A program made the translations under genes and the position numbers. From NCBI GenBank assembly GCA_900551775.1, contig URXI01000114.1, positions 1 through 11,387 on the forward strand: a stretch of DNA of 11,387 nucleotides, in the 5' to 3' direction. Numbering within the stretch: position 1 is the first letter of the stretch; every line of letters begins with the position of its first letter. Below, piece after piece: positions 4,641 to 11,387 of the stretch. The stretch is from an uncultured Eubacterium sp. GTDB lineage: Bacteria > Bacillota > Clostridia > Peptostreptococcales > Anaerovoracaceae. The notes under the pieces are model-generated. The model was given only the letters and a program-made list of their open reading frames with translations. It had not been told where the DNA came from and made no database searches.

Positions 4641-7600
4641 TTACAGCACGTTATACGAAAGCTGGGTGCCTTTCTGCTTCAGCCCGATTGCGATAGCGAA
4701 TATTCTGGCGGTGTCCATGCAGGTATGTACCGCAAGTCCCCGTTCGATGGCAGCCCTTCTGATCGGAAAGGTGTCCGCCCCCACTTTGTTGATGGTCTTC
4801 GGCGTGTTGATGACCATCTGGATTTCCTCGCCGATCAGAGGTTTTACATCGGCGTAGTCGATTTCCTGCGCCGGGACGCCGTGCTCTCCCAAGAACGCCG
4901 CCGTTCCTTCCGATGCATACAGCTTGAAGCCGAGATCGGCATAGGTCTTCAATACCTCCGCGCTTTCCGCCGTCTTATCGTGGTCTTTGAGGGAGACAAA
5001 GACGCCGCCTTCTGTCGGAATCTTCGTACCAGCGCCCAGGAATCCTTTGTAGATGGCTTTGTCCAGATCCTTGTCGATGCCCAGGACCTCGCCGGTAGAT
5101 TTCATCTCCGGCCCCACTGCCACGTCTACGTCAGTCAGCTTGGCGTCGGAGAAGACCGGAATTTTCACGGCATAGTAATCCTGCTTTTTGTAGAGCCCTG
5201 TGCCCCATTCCATGTCGGCAAGTTTTTTGCCGGTCATCGCCGCCACGGCGATTTTGACCATCGGCACCTTGGTCACTTTGCTGAGGATCGGTACTGTCCG
5301 GGAGGCACGAGGGTTGACCTCGATGACATAGATTGTCTCTCCGTCCCAGGCGTACTGGATGTTTACCAGACCCACGATATGCAGGGCTTTGACGATCTTC
5401 TTTGTGTTTTCAATCAGCTTGTCTGTGACTTCCTGGGGCAGGCTGTAGGTCGGGTAGACGGTGCAGCTGTCGCCGGAGTGGACCCCGGTGCGCTCGATAT
5501 GTTCCATGATGCCCGGGATCAGCACGTCGTCGCCGTCAGCGATGGCGTCTACCTCGATTTCCTTGCCCTCCACGTATTTGTCAATCAAAACGGGATGCTC
5601 ATGGGAGAGTTTTACCGCTTCCTTGAGGTATTTCAGCAGCTCTTCATCGGAGTAGACCACCTGCATGGCCCTGCCGCCGATGACAAAGGACGGGCGTACG
5701 ACCAGCGGATATCCCAGACGCTCCACGGCTTCAAAGGCTTCCTCTCTAGTTCTGACTGCGCAGCCCTTTGGCGTAGCGATATCCAGAATATCCAGGAGGT
5801 CAGAGAATTTTTCCCTGTCTTCCGCCAGGTCGATGTATTTGTTCTGGGTGCCCAGGATTTTGATGCTTCTGGCTGCCAGCTTTGATGCCAGATTGAGAGA
5901 CGTCTGTCCGCCGAACTGAAGGATGACCCCTTCCGGACGCTCCTGCTTGATGACGTTCATCACGTCGTCGGTGTGGAGTGGTTCAAAATACAGCTTGTCA
6001 GAGGTGTCAAAGTCCGTGCTGACCGTCTCCGGATTGTTGTTGATGATGATGGACTCGTAGCCCAGGTCTTTCAGCGCCCAAACCCCCTGGACGCAGCAGT
6101 AGTCAAACTCGATGCCTTGGCCGATCCGAATCGGGCCGGAACCGACCACGAGAATCTTATCGTGAGGGGTTTTGACGCTCTCATTCTCACCGCCGTAGCT
6201 GGAATAGTAATACGGGGTCAGCGCTTCGAACTCTCCGGCGCAGGTATCTACCACTTTATATACCGGATAGATATCGTGGTAGAGCCTGATATCCTGCAGC
6301 ACGTCTCTCGCCATGCCCGTCAGGTCCAGGATTTCGTCGTCCGTAAAGCCGCGGTATTCCGCCTCCCTGATCAAATCCGCCGTGACCTCCTCGGTCTGCA
6401 GAATTTTTTCCATCTCGATGATTCCGTAAATCTTATGGAGGAACCAGCGGTCGATCTTCGTCCTCTCGAAGATTTCTTCCACATCGGCAAGGCCCCTTCT
6501 GAACGCCTCCGCGATGCAGAAGATTCGCTCGTCGTCCTGCGCCATCAGCTTGTTCATCAGCTTCTCATTGTCCAGACCCGTCACGTAAGGGACTCTGAGA
6601 CCCGTACCCTCCACCTCCAGCGACGCGATGGCCTTGAGCAGTGCGCTTTCAAAGGTTCTGTCGATGGCCATGATTTCGCCGGTCGCCTTCATCTGGGTGC
6701 CCAGCTTGCGGGAAGCCGTGCGGAACTTGTCAAAAGGCCACTTCGGGAATTTGACCACGCAGTAGTCGAGGGCCGGTTCAAAGCAGGCGCTGGAGCCTTC
6801 GGTCACGTAGTTCTTCAGTTCGTCCAGACTGTAGCCGATGGAAATCTTTGCAGCGATCTTGGCGATGGGATAGCCTGCCGCCTTCGACGCCAGGGCCGAA
6901 GAGCGGCTTACACGAGGGTTCACCTCGATGACGATGTATTCATCCTTGTCAGGGTTCAGCGCAAACTGCACGTTGCAGCCCCCTTCGATTTCCAGGCTTC
7001 TGATGATCTTCAGAGAGGAGTCGCGCAGCATCTGGTACTGGCTGTCGTTCAGGGTCTGGGTCGGCGCAACGACGATGCTGTCTCCGGTATGGACTCCAAC
7101 CGGATCCAGGTTTTCCATGCTGCAGATGATGATGCAGTTGTCCTTGGCGTCACGGATAACCTCGTACTCCACTTCCTTCCAGCCTGCCACAGACTTTTCC
7201 AGCAGAATCTGCCCGATGGCGCTTTTCTCTATGCCTGTCTTGCAGAAATGTTCTAGTTCTTCCTGATCATGGGCGATGCCGCCGCCGGTGCCGCCAAGGG
7301 TGTAGGCCGGCCTGATGATGACTGGGTAGCCGATCTGCTCTACAAAGGCTTTGCACTCTTCCAGGGTGGTTGCAATGGTGCTGGGCGGGATCGGCTCACC
7401 GATTTCAAGCATCAGGTCTTTGAAGGCTTCTCTGTCTTCTGCCTTGTGGATGCTCTCCTTGTTGACACCCAGCAGCTTGGCCCCGTATTTCTCGAATACG
7501 CCTTTCTCGTCTAAGGCCATGGCCAGGTTCAGTCCTGTCTGTCCACCAAAGCCTGCCAGGACGCCTTCCGGCTTTTCTTTTGCCAGAATCTGCTCCACCG

Positions 7601-7817
7601 CATCCTCTGTGATCGGCTCCAGATAGACTTTGTCAGCGATGCCGTTGTCTGTCATGATGGTGGCGGGGTTGCTGTTGATCAAAATCGTCTCGATGCCTTC
7701 CTCGGAGATGGCTTTGCAGGCCTGGGTGCCGGCGTAATCGAACTCTGCGGCCTGTCCGATGACGATGGGGCCGGAGCCGATGATCAAAACTTTGTTCAGT
7801 GTAAAATCTCTAGGCAT
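4641..7817 (-). CDS. carB: Carbamoyl-phosphate synthetase large (ammonia-using) subunit
   Basis: A 1058-residue cytoplasmic enzyme subunit, close to the usual length of about 1070. It makes carbamoyl phosphate from bicarbonate, two ATP and ammonia channelled from CarA, feeding both arginine and pyrimidine synthesis. The two homologous halves are clear: GSGPIVIGQ at 14-22 with ATP-grasp motifs RPAYTLGGTGGG (169-180) and EVNPRVSRSS (298-307), then GSGPIRIGQ at 559-567 with RPSFVIGGRA (708-717) and EVNPRASRT (833-841). Residues about 940-1058 form the C-terminal regulatory MGS-like domain, including NTPKTINKVGADTFPIRRAAIERG at 1004-1027. All catalytic landmarks I can check are present and the frame is uninterrupted. 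The start ATG shares one base with the carA stop (TAATG) and has AGGAGG about 9 nt upstream, inside carA, so the two are translationally coupled. Symbol carB is used; pyrAB would be the Bacillus name for a pyrimidine-regulated copy. Confidence 0.98.
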   Translation of the reverse strand: MPRDFTLNKVLIIGSGPIVIGQAAEFDYAGTQACKAISEEGIETILINSNPATIMTDNGIADKVYLEPITEDAVEQILAKEKPEGVLAGFGGQTGLNLAMALDEKGVFEKYGAKLLGVNKESIHKAEDREAFKDLMLEIGEPIPPSTIATTLEECKAFVEQIGYPVIIRPAYTLGGTGGGIAHDQEELEHFCKTGIEKSAIGQILLEKSVAGWKEVEYEVIRDAKDNCIIICSMENLDPVGVHTGDSIVVAPTQTLNDSQYQMLRDSSLKIIRSLEIEGGCNVQFALNPDKDEYIVIEVNPRVSRSSALASKAAGYPIAKIAAKISIGYSLDELKNYVTEGSSACFEPALDYCVVKFPKWPFDKFRTASRKLGTQMKATGEIMAIDRTFESALLKAIASLEVEGTGLRVPYVTGLDNEKLMNKLMAQDDERIFCIAEAFRRGLADVEEIFERTKIDRWFLHKIYGIIEMEKILQTEEVTADLIREAEYRGFTDDEILDLTGMARDVLQDIRLYHDIYPVYKVVDTCAGEFEALTPYYYSSYGGENESVKTPHDKILVVGSGPIRIGQGIEFDYCCVQGVWALKDLGYESIIINNNPETVSTDFDTSDKLYFEPLHTDDVMNVIKQERPEGVILQFGGQTSLNLASKLAARSIKILGTQNKYIDLAEDREKFSDLLDILDIATPKGCAVRTREEAFEAVERLGYPLVVRPSFVIGGRAMQVVYSDEELLKYLKEAVKLSHEHPVLIDKYVEGKEIEVDAIADGDDVLIPGIMEHIERTGVHSGDSCTVYPTYSLPQEVTDKLIENTKKIVKALHIVGLVNIQYAWDGETIYVIEVNPRASRTVPILSKVTKVPMVKIAVAAMTGKKLADMEWGTGLYKKQDYYAVKIPVFSDAKLTDVDVAVGPEMKSTGEVLGIDKDLDKAIYKGFLGAGTKIPTEGGVFVSLKDHDKTAESAEVLKTYADLGFKLYASEGTAAFLGEHGVPAQEIDYADVKPLIGEEIQMVINTPKTINKVGADTFPIRRAAIERGLAVHTCMDTARIFAIAIGLKQKGTQLSYNVL

Positions 7818-8917
7818 TACAGTCTTCCTCCTTCCATCAGATTGATAAATTTGTCGAATAGATATCCCGTATCATTGGGACCAGGGCTGGACTCGGGATG
7901 GAACTGGACGGAGAATACAGGTTTGGAGAGGTGCTGCATCCCTTCTACGGTTCCGTCATTGAGGTTGAGATGGGTGACTTCCAGTCCTTTGAGCACGATG
8001 CTTTCGGCTTTGACGGCATAGCCGTGGTTCTGGCTCGTGATATAGCTTCTGCCGCTGTTCTTATCAAAGACGCCGTGGTTGCAGCCGCGGTGGCCGTATT
8101 TCAGCTTATATGTATGACCTCCCTGGGCGAGGGCGATGAGCTGGTGTCCCATGCAGATACCGAAGATGGGCATCTGATCCGGTCCGTAATTGCTGTTGGT
8201 GATCAATTTCTCTATGACAGTGATCGCTTCTTCCGCGCTTTCCGGATCTCCCGGTCCATTGGTCAAGAATACGCCGTCAGGCTTTGATGCCAAAATTGTC
8301 TTTGCCTTGGTGCCGTAAGGATAGATGGTCAGGCTGCAGCCTCTTTGGTACAGCTCGTTCAGGATGCTTTTTTTGACGCCGAAGTCCAAGACTGCTACAT
8401 GATATTTGTTGTCGGGGTTCTCCCACTTCTCCACTGCGGTAACACCGGCGTCTTTCATCTGATCGCCCCGCAGAAAAGCGTCCTGGCAAATTTTTTCTAT
8501 GGTCTCCAGGGAAAACTCCTCCGTGGTGATGACGCATTTCTGATTTCCCGTATTTCGAAGCTTCCTGGTAATCTCTCTCGTGTCAACATCGTAGACGCCA
8601 GGCACCTTTTGTTCCGCAAGCCACTGGTCGATATTCATCACCGATTTCCAGTTAGACGGTTTGAAACAAACGTCTGCCGCCACCACGCCGAAAGCGTGAA
8701 TCTGCTCTGACTCGTAGTCCGTCTCGTTGATCCCGTAATTGCCGATCAGCGGGTAAGTCATAGTGATAATCTGTTCCTTATAGGACGGGTCGGTCAGGGT
8801 TTTCTGATAGCCAGTCATCGCCGTGTTGAAGACCAGTTCGCCGACTCTGGTTCCTTCGAATCCAAATCCCTTTCCTTTATATATACTCCCGTCTTCTAAA
8901 TAAATCATTCCTTTCAT
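7817..8917 (-). CDS. carA: Carbamoyl-phosphate synthetase small (glutaminase) subunit
   Basis: A 366-residue subunit that hydrolyses glutamine and passes ammonia to CarB. Residues 1 to about 150 are the CarA-specific N-terminal domain (LEDGSIYKGKGFGFEG near the start, FNTAMTGYQKTLTDPSY at 30-46). Residues 173-366 are a class I glutamine amidotransferase: LTNGPGDP at 218-225, nucleophile C255 in FGICMGHQ, SQNHGY at 295-300, and catalytic H340 and E342 in FHPESSPGP. I choose ATG 8917 because GGAGG lies 7 nt upstream; an ATG at 8908 is too close to any such site, and the upstream in-frame ATG at 8935 precedes the GGAGG. The leader is only about 27 nt from the predicted start of transcription, leaving no room for a PyrR-type attenuator. 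Together with the divergent argG, this points towards an arginine-linked control. Confidence 0.97.
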   Translation of the reverse strand: MKGMIYLEDGSIYKGKGFGFEGTRVGELVFNTAMTGYQKTLTDPSYKEQIITMTYPLIGNYGINETDYESEQIHAFGVVAADVCFKPSNWKSVMNIDQWLAEQKVPGVYDVDTREITRKLRNTGNQKCVITTEEFSLETIEKICQDAFLRGDQMKDAGVTAVEKWENPDNKYHVAVLDFGVKKSILNELYQRGCSLTIYPYGTKAKTILASKPDGVFLTNGPGDPESAEEAITVIEKLITNSNYGPDQMPIFGICMGHQLIALAQGGHTYKLKYGHRGCNHGVFDKNSGRSYITSQNHGYAVKAESIVLKGLEVTHLNLNDGTVEGMQHLSKPVFSVQFHPESSPGPNDTGYLFDKFINLMEGGRL

Positions 8918-8950
8918 CAAGAAGCCTCCAATCAATATTTCTAAGGAGAG

Positions 8951-8979
8951 AGTATACTATAGGAATTATAAATATGCAA
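8951..8979 (-). promoter_or_regulatory. Promoter of carAB
   Basis: On the minus strand TTGCAT (8979-8974) and TATACT (8956-8951) are 17 bp apart. The predicted start near 8944 gives a leader of about 27 nt. Directly upstream of the -35 box is the perfect palindrome TATAAATTTATA (8981-8992), and TATAAAT also occurs at 8967-8973, 14 bp away; these may be regulator contacts but are A+T-rich and could be chance. Confidence 0.65.
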
Positions 8980-9029
8980 GTATAAATTTATATTTTTGCA
9001 CATTTTATTATTTTTATTAAAATTTTCTC

Positions 9030-9058
9030 TTGATTATACGGATAATTTGTGGTATATT
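9030..9058 (+). promoter_or_regulatory. Promoter of argG
   Basis: TTGATT (9030-9035) and TATATT (9053-9058) are separated by 17 bp, and TGG just before the -10 makes it an extended type. The predicted start near 9065 gives a leader of about 57 nt. The carAB and argG promoters are back to back, about 50 bp between their -35 boxes. Confidence 0.7.
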
Positions 9059-9067
9059 ACAGACATT

Positions 9068-9085
9068 GATTAATTTTTATTCAAA
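9068..9085 (+). promoter_or_regulatory. ARG-box-like operator (ArgR/AhrC) over the argG start
   Basis: The 18-bp window contains TTAAT-TTTT-ATTCA (9070-9083). The known ARG box is built on TGAAT, four A/T bases, ATTCA, so there is a single mismatch in the core. It sits at about +3 to +20 relative to the predicted argG start, where an arginine repressor would block transcription. The A+T richness of the region raises the chance of coincidence, so this is a candidate site. Confidence 0.45.
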
Positions 9086-9121
9086 CATTCTAATATTTAT
9101 ATAATTTTGGAGGAAAGAACA

Positions 9122-10390
9122 ATGGCAAAAGAAAAAATCGTCCTGGCCTACTCAGGCGGCCTGGACACATCGATTATCATCGCTTGGTTAAAGGAAAATT
9201 ACGATTGTGAAGTCATCGCAGTCTGCTGCGACACCGGTCAGAAGGAAGACTTTGACGCGATAGAAAAGAAGGCTTATGCGACTGGCGCAGACAAAGCATA
9301 CATCCTGAACATTCAGGAAGAGTTCATCACCGACTTCGTCTATCCGACCCTCAAGGCTGACGCAATCTATGAAAACGACTATCTGCTGGGCACTTCCATG
9401 GCAAGACCGCTGCAGGCAAAGACAATCGTAGAGATCGCCGAACAGGAAGGCGCTTTCATCATCTGCCACGGCTGCACCGGCAAAGGAAACGACCAGGTGC
9501 GTTTTGAATCCACTATTCACGCACTGAACCCTGCCATCAAAATCATCGCCCCTTGGAGAATCTGGGATCTAAAATCCCGTGAGGAATGTATCGACTATGC
9601 AAAGGCCCACAACATTCCAATCGCCCAAACCGTCGAAAAGATTTACTCCAGAGACGAGAACATCTGGCACATCAGCCACGAAGGCGGCAACCTGGAAAAC
9701 CCTTGGAACGAACACAAGCCTGACATCCACGTTCTTTCAAAGACTCCTGAAGATGCGCCGGATCAGCCTACATATGTGGAAATCTCTTTTGAACAGGGCA
9801 TTCCTGTGGCAATCAACGACGAAGAGATGGGACCTGTGGAACTTTTGACCGCCCTCAACAAGCTGGGCAGCGAAAACGGCATCGGTACTATCGACATCAT
9901 CGAAAACCGTCTGGTAGGCATGAAGTCCAGAGGTGTGTACGAGACGCCGGGCGGCACCATTTTGTTCGCAGCTCACAAAGATCTGGAAAAACTCATTCTG
10001 GACAGAGACACCCTGCAATACAGAAACATCGTCTCCCAGAAGTTCGCACAGCTGGTCTACGACGGCCTCTGGTTCACACCGCTGCGTGAAGCCATTTCCG
10101 CCTTCGTGGACGAAACCCAGAAGCAGGTTACCGGGAAAGTCAAGATGAAGCTGTACAAAGGCACCGCATGGCCTGTAGCAAGCCAGTCCCCTTACTCCTT
10201 ATATAATGAAGAGTTCGCTACCTTCAGCGAAGACGAAGTCTACGACCAGAGCGACGCAGAAGGATTCATCAACCTGTTCTCCCTGCCGCTGAAGATCAGA
10301 GCCATCCAGAAGCAGAACCTGGAAGGCATTCCAGAAGCGCAGAAAGCCCTGCCGAAGAAAGTATTCAAAGGCGGAGAGTTTGTGGAATAA
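9122..10390 (+). CDS. argG: Argininosuccinate synthase
   Basis: A 422-residue cytoplasmic enzyme that joins citrulline and aspartate, using ATP, to give argininosuccinate, the penultimate step of arginine synthesis. The N-terminal nucleotide-binding loop AYSGGLDTS (residues 9-17) is the PP-loop hallmark. The substrate loop HGCTGKGNDQVRFE at 116-129 and the YSRDENIWHISHEGG segment at 175-189 are typical of the family. Length is in the usual 400-450 range and the frame is intact. ATG 9122 follows GGAGG with 8 nt between; a TTG at 9107 would have no such site. It is divergent from carAB, which supplies the carbamoyl phosphate for its substrate citrulline. No argH follows: the next features are a terminator and genes on the other strand. 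Confidence 0.97.
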   Translation: MAKEKIVLAYSGGLDTSIIIAWLKENYDCEVIAVCCDTGQKEDFDAIEKKAYATGADKAYILNIQEEFITDFVYPTLKADAIYENDYLLGTSMARPLQAKTIVEIAEQEGAFIICHGCTGKGNDQVRFESTIHALNPAIKIIAPWRIWDLKSREECIDYAKAHNIPIAQTVEKIYSRDENIWHISHEGGNLENPWNEHKPDIHVLSKTPEDAPDQPTYVEISFEQGIPVAINDEEMGPVELLTALNKLGSENGIGTIDIIENRLVGMKSRGVYETPGGTILFAAHKDLEKLILDRDTLQYRNIVSQKFAQLVYDGLWFTPLREAISAFVDETQKQVTGKVKMKLYKGTAWPVASQSPYSLYNEEFATFSEDEVYDQSDAEGFINLFSLPLKIRAIQKQNLEGIPEAQKALPKKVFKGGEFVE

Positions 10391-10401
10391 CATACATAGG
10401 C

Positions 10402-10453
10402 AAAAAGATAAGCCGGACAGATTCGCCGATGATGGCGAGCCTGTCCGGTTATC
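10402..10453. terminator. Bidirectional terminator between argG and the convergent membrane-protein gene
   Basis: CCGGACAG (10413-10420) pairs with CTGTCCGG (10441-10448), extended by GATAA/TTATC, with an inner CGCC/GGCG stem. On the minus strand it is followed by TTTTT, so it ends the leftward transcript well; on the plus strand the tail has only scattered T, giving weaker support for ending argG. Confidence 0.75.
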
Positions 10454-10487
10454 ATTTGCTATAATTGCTGCTGCTTTAACGTCTTTA

Positions 10488-10967
10488 CTATTTGTCACTC
10501 CTTTGGCTACGATTACCTAATCTTATCAAAGCCAACACTAGTAATATTATTGTTAAGGTTTCTGCAAAAGCTAGATCCATAACCAGCGTATAATGATCGG
10601 TTTTATACTTGAAAAGGTAAAAGGCGGGATAGTAAGCAAGAAATCCTAGCAAAGGAACAACTATCTTCCATTTCAGTGCTATATACATTTTGTGATCTTT
10701 GCTAAACACTAGATACGATATCCCTGCTATTCCCACTACATAAGCCATAGGTTTCAGTATTGAATTATAAAACAGAACCGCCAAGTCTTCGTAAGGCATC
10801 TCCTTTTGCTGTATATACCAGTTTGCCTCCTCATAGGTCGTAACATGAAAGTAAGGATGAGGAATAATAGGATACTCTCTAAAAAAGCATATGGCAATAA
10901 TAAATAGTAACTGAAAAACAATCGCCCATATTATATAGCCTTTAACTACTCTCATCTTCTTATCCAT
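10488..10967 (-). CDS. Small integral membrane protein, function unknown
   Basis: A 159-residue protein I do not recognise. Four hydrophobic segments are visible: about 10-29, 71-88, 99-117 and 128-147, the first starting after a basic N-terminus (MDKKMRVVKGY), so it is a cytoplasmic-membrane protein. The stretch 30-68 between helices 1 and 2 is polar, with several aromatic and acidic residues (PHPYFHVTTYEEANWY), and would lie outside by the positive-inside rule; the C-terminus is basic and polar (RLGNRSQRSDK). ATG 10967 has GAGG about 7 nt upstream, a modest site. Composition is clearly more A+T-rich than argG or carAB, suggesting a different origin or weaker constraint. It lies 97 nt downstream of the repeat protein gene on the same strand and may share its transcript. 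No catalytic motif is visible. Confidence 0.7.
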   Translation of the reverse strand: MDKKMRVVKGYIIWAIVFQLLFIIAICFFREYPIIPHPYFHVTTYEEANWYIQQKEMPYEDLAVLFYNSILKPMAYVVGIAGISYLVFSKDHKMYIALKWKIVVPLLGFLAYYPAFYLFKYKTDHYTLVMDLAFAETLTIILLVLALIRLGNRSQRSDK

Positions 10968-11064
10968 GTCCTTACCTCATCATTATACTTATCTATCTGC
11001 ACGGTTTTTTAACACGATATACAGTATCATGGCAATATGGTTCCTCTCTCGTAATGGGAATCAC

Positions 11065-11387
11065 TTATAATTTCTTCATTATTTTTTGATATTCTTCAAA
11101 GTCGATCCCAGCAGCCTTACAGGCTTCCGAGAGTGTTAAACCATCATAGGTCATGAGTCTTTCCACAGCTACAAGGGTGCCTCTGATTTCCTCTAACGGA
11201 ACCTTGGCGTTAGACTCTCGCAAAATCAATCCATTATAATCATCATAAGACATCCCGATTGTTTCGCATGCTTTCTCTATTGTCGTATCCTTGTTCTTGG
11301 CAATATTTGCAACAGACATCAGGACCCCTCTGACTTCATCATCCGATATATATGCAGTCGGCTGGTTGTTTTTTACATCAGCTCTGT
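11065..11387 (-). CDS. Repeat protein with helical, HTH-like units, C-terminal part
   Basis: The frame is open to the right window edge, so the 5' part is missing; 106 residues are visible. I do not recognise a named family. They consist of two tandem units with a period of exactly 49 residues: unit 1 starts at DDEVRGVL (15-22), unit 2 at LEEIRGTL (64-71). Identities in register include E17/E66, R19/R68, G20/G69, A39/A88, C40/C89, G44/G93 and Y50/Y99. Each unit contains a segment of the pattern EAC...G(I/M)...Y that resembles a short helix-turn-helix as in Hin-like or transposase-associated DNA-binding helices, but this is only a resemblance. An ATG at 11319 with GAGGGG ahead of it could look like a start, but it lies inside repeat unit 1, whose conserved residues continue upstream, so I treat the gene as truncated by the window. 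Confidence 0.65.
   Translation of the reverse strand, partial: RADVKNNQPTAYISDDEVRGVLMSVANIAKNKDTTIEKACETIGMSYDDYNGLILRESNAKVPLEEIRGTLVAVERLMTYDGLTLSEACKAAGIDFEEYQKIMKKL

Noticed and set aside
4464..5885. Long open plus-strand frame (over 470 codons) antisense to carB
   Set aside because: It lies wholly opposite a confidently identified carB over most of its length, has no ribosome binding site and encodes an unfamiliar protein. Such frames arise from the codon bias of the true gene. The same holds for the 427-codon frame at 5973-7256.
8918..9121. Possible PyrR-binding attenuator or riboswitch in the carA/argG spacer
   Set aside because: No terminator hairpin or long leader lies between either promoter and its gene; the spacer is simple A+T-rich promoter DNA.
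10982..10987. TATAAT on the minus strand just upstream of the membrane-protein gene
   Set aside because: It is only about 15 nt from the ATG, so transcription would begin within the ribosome binding site, and no -35 box is present at the right distance.
11317..11319. ATG as the start of the right-edge gene
   Set aside because: The first repeat unit begins before it (DDEVRGVL matches LEEIRGTL in unit 2), so coding sequence evidently continues upstream to the window edge.
1..11387. CRISPR array, tRNA or rRNA genes, insertion sequences
   Set aside because: I looked for regularly spaced repeats, tRNA-like cloverleaf signatures and transposase frames and found none; the only direct repeats are the short regulatory motifs listed.

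Overview
The window reads as chromosomal DNA of a low-to-moderate G+C Firmicute, probably a Clostridia member. The basis is Gram-positive-style Shine-Dalgarno sequences (AGGAGG type) before nearly every gene, sigma-A-like promoters in A+T-rich spacers, and a GlnK-GlnL type two-component system, a family best known from Bacillus subtilis. I cannot name the genus from sequence alone.

Layout, left to right. (1) 1-344, minus strand: N-terminus of an AGCS-family sodium/amino-acid symporter, cut by the window edge. (2) 509-2627, minus strand: a response regulator with a YcbB/GlnL-type output domain and its membrane histidine kinase; the two reading frames overlap by 20 nt, and a terminator follows. 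Between this pair and the symporter lies a promoter with 10-bp-spaced TTTTGA/CTTTGT repeats that resemble the GlnL operator known from B. subtilis. (3) 2639-3991, minus strand: an AAA ATPase of the DUF4143 type, with its own strong promoter and a repeated operator-like motif, ending 11 nt before the kinase. (4) 3992-4640: about 650 bp without a convincing protein gene, holding the carB terminator, a structured G+C-richer island, and a promoter plus terminator that together look like a roughly 70-nt RNA gene. (5) 4641-8917, minus strand: carB and carA, both subunits of carbamoyl-phosphate synthetase, as a coupled operon. (6) 9122-10390, plus strand: argG, divergent from carA, with an ARG-box-like site over its start of transcription. 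(7) 10488-11387, minus strand: a small four-helix membrane protein of unknown function and the C-terminal part of a protein built from 49-residue repeats, convergent on argG across a bidirectional terminator.

How the genes fit together: CarAB makes carbamoyl phosphate from glutamine, bicarbonate and ATP, and ArgG uses citrulline derived from it, so the divergent carAB/argG pair is an arginine (and pyrimidine) supply block. The left block looks like glutamine (or a related amino acid) sensing and uptake. Glutamine is also the nitrogen donor for CarA, so the two blocks share a metabolite, although nothing in the sequence proves that they are co-regulated. The least explained parts are the 3992-4640 region and the regulation of the ATPase.
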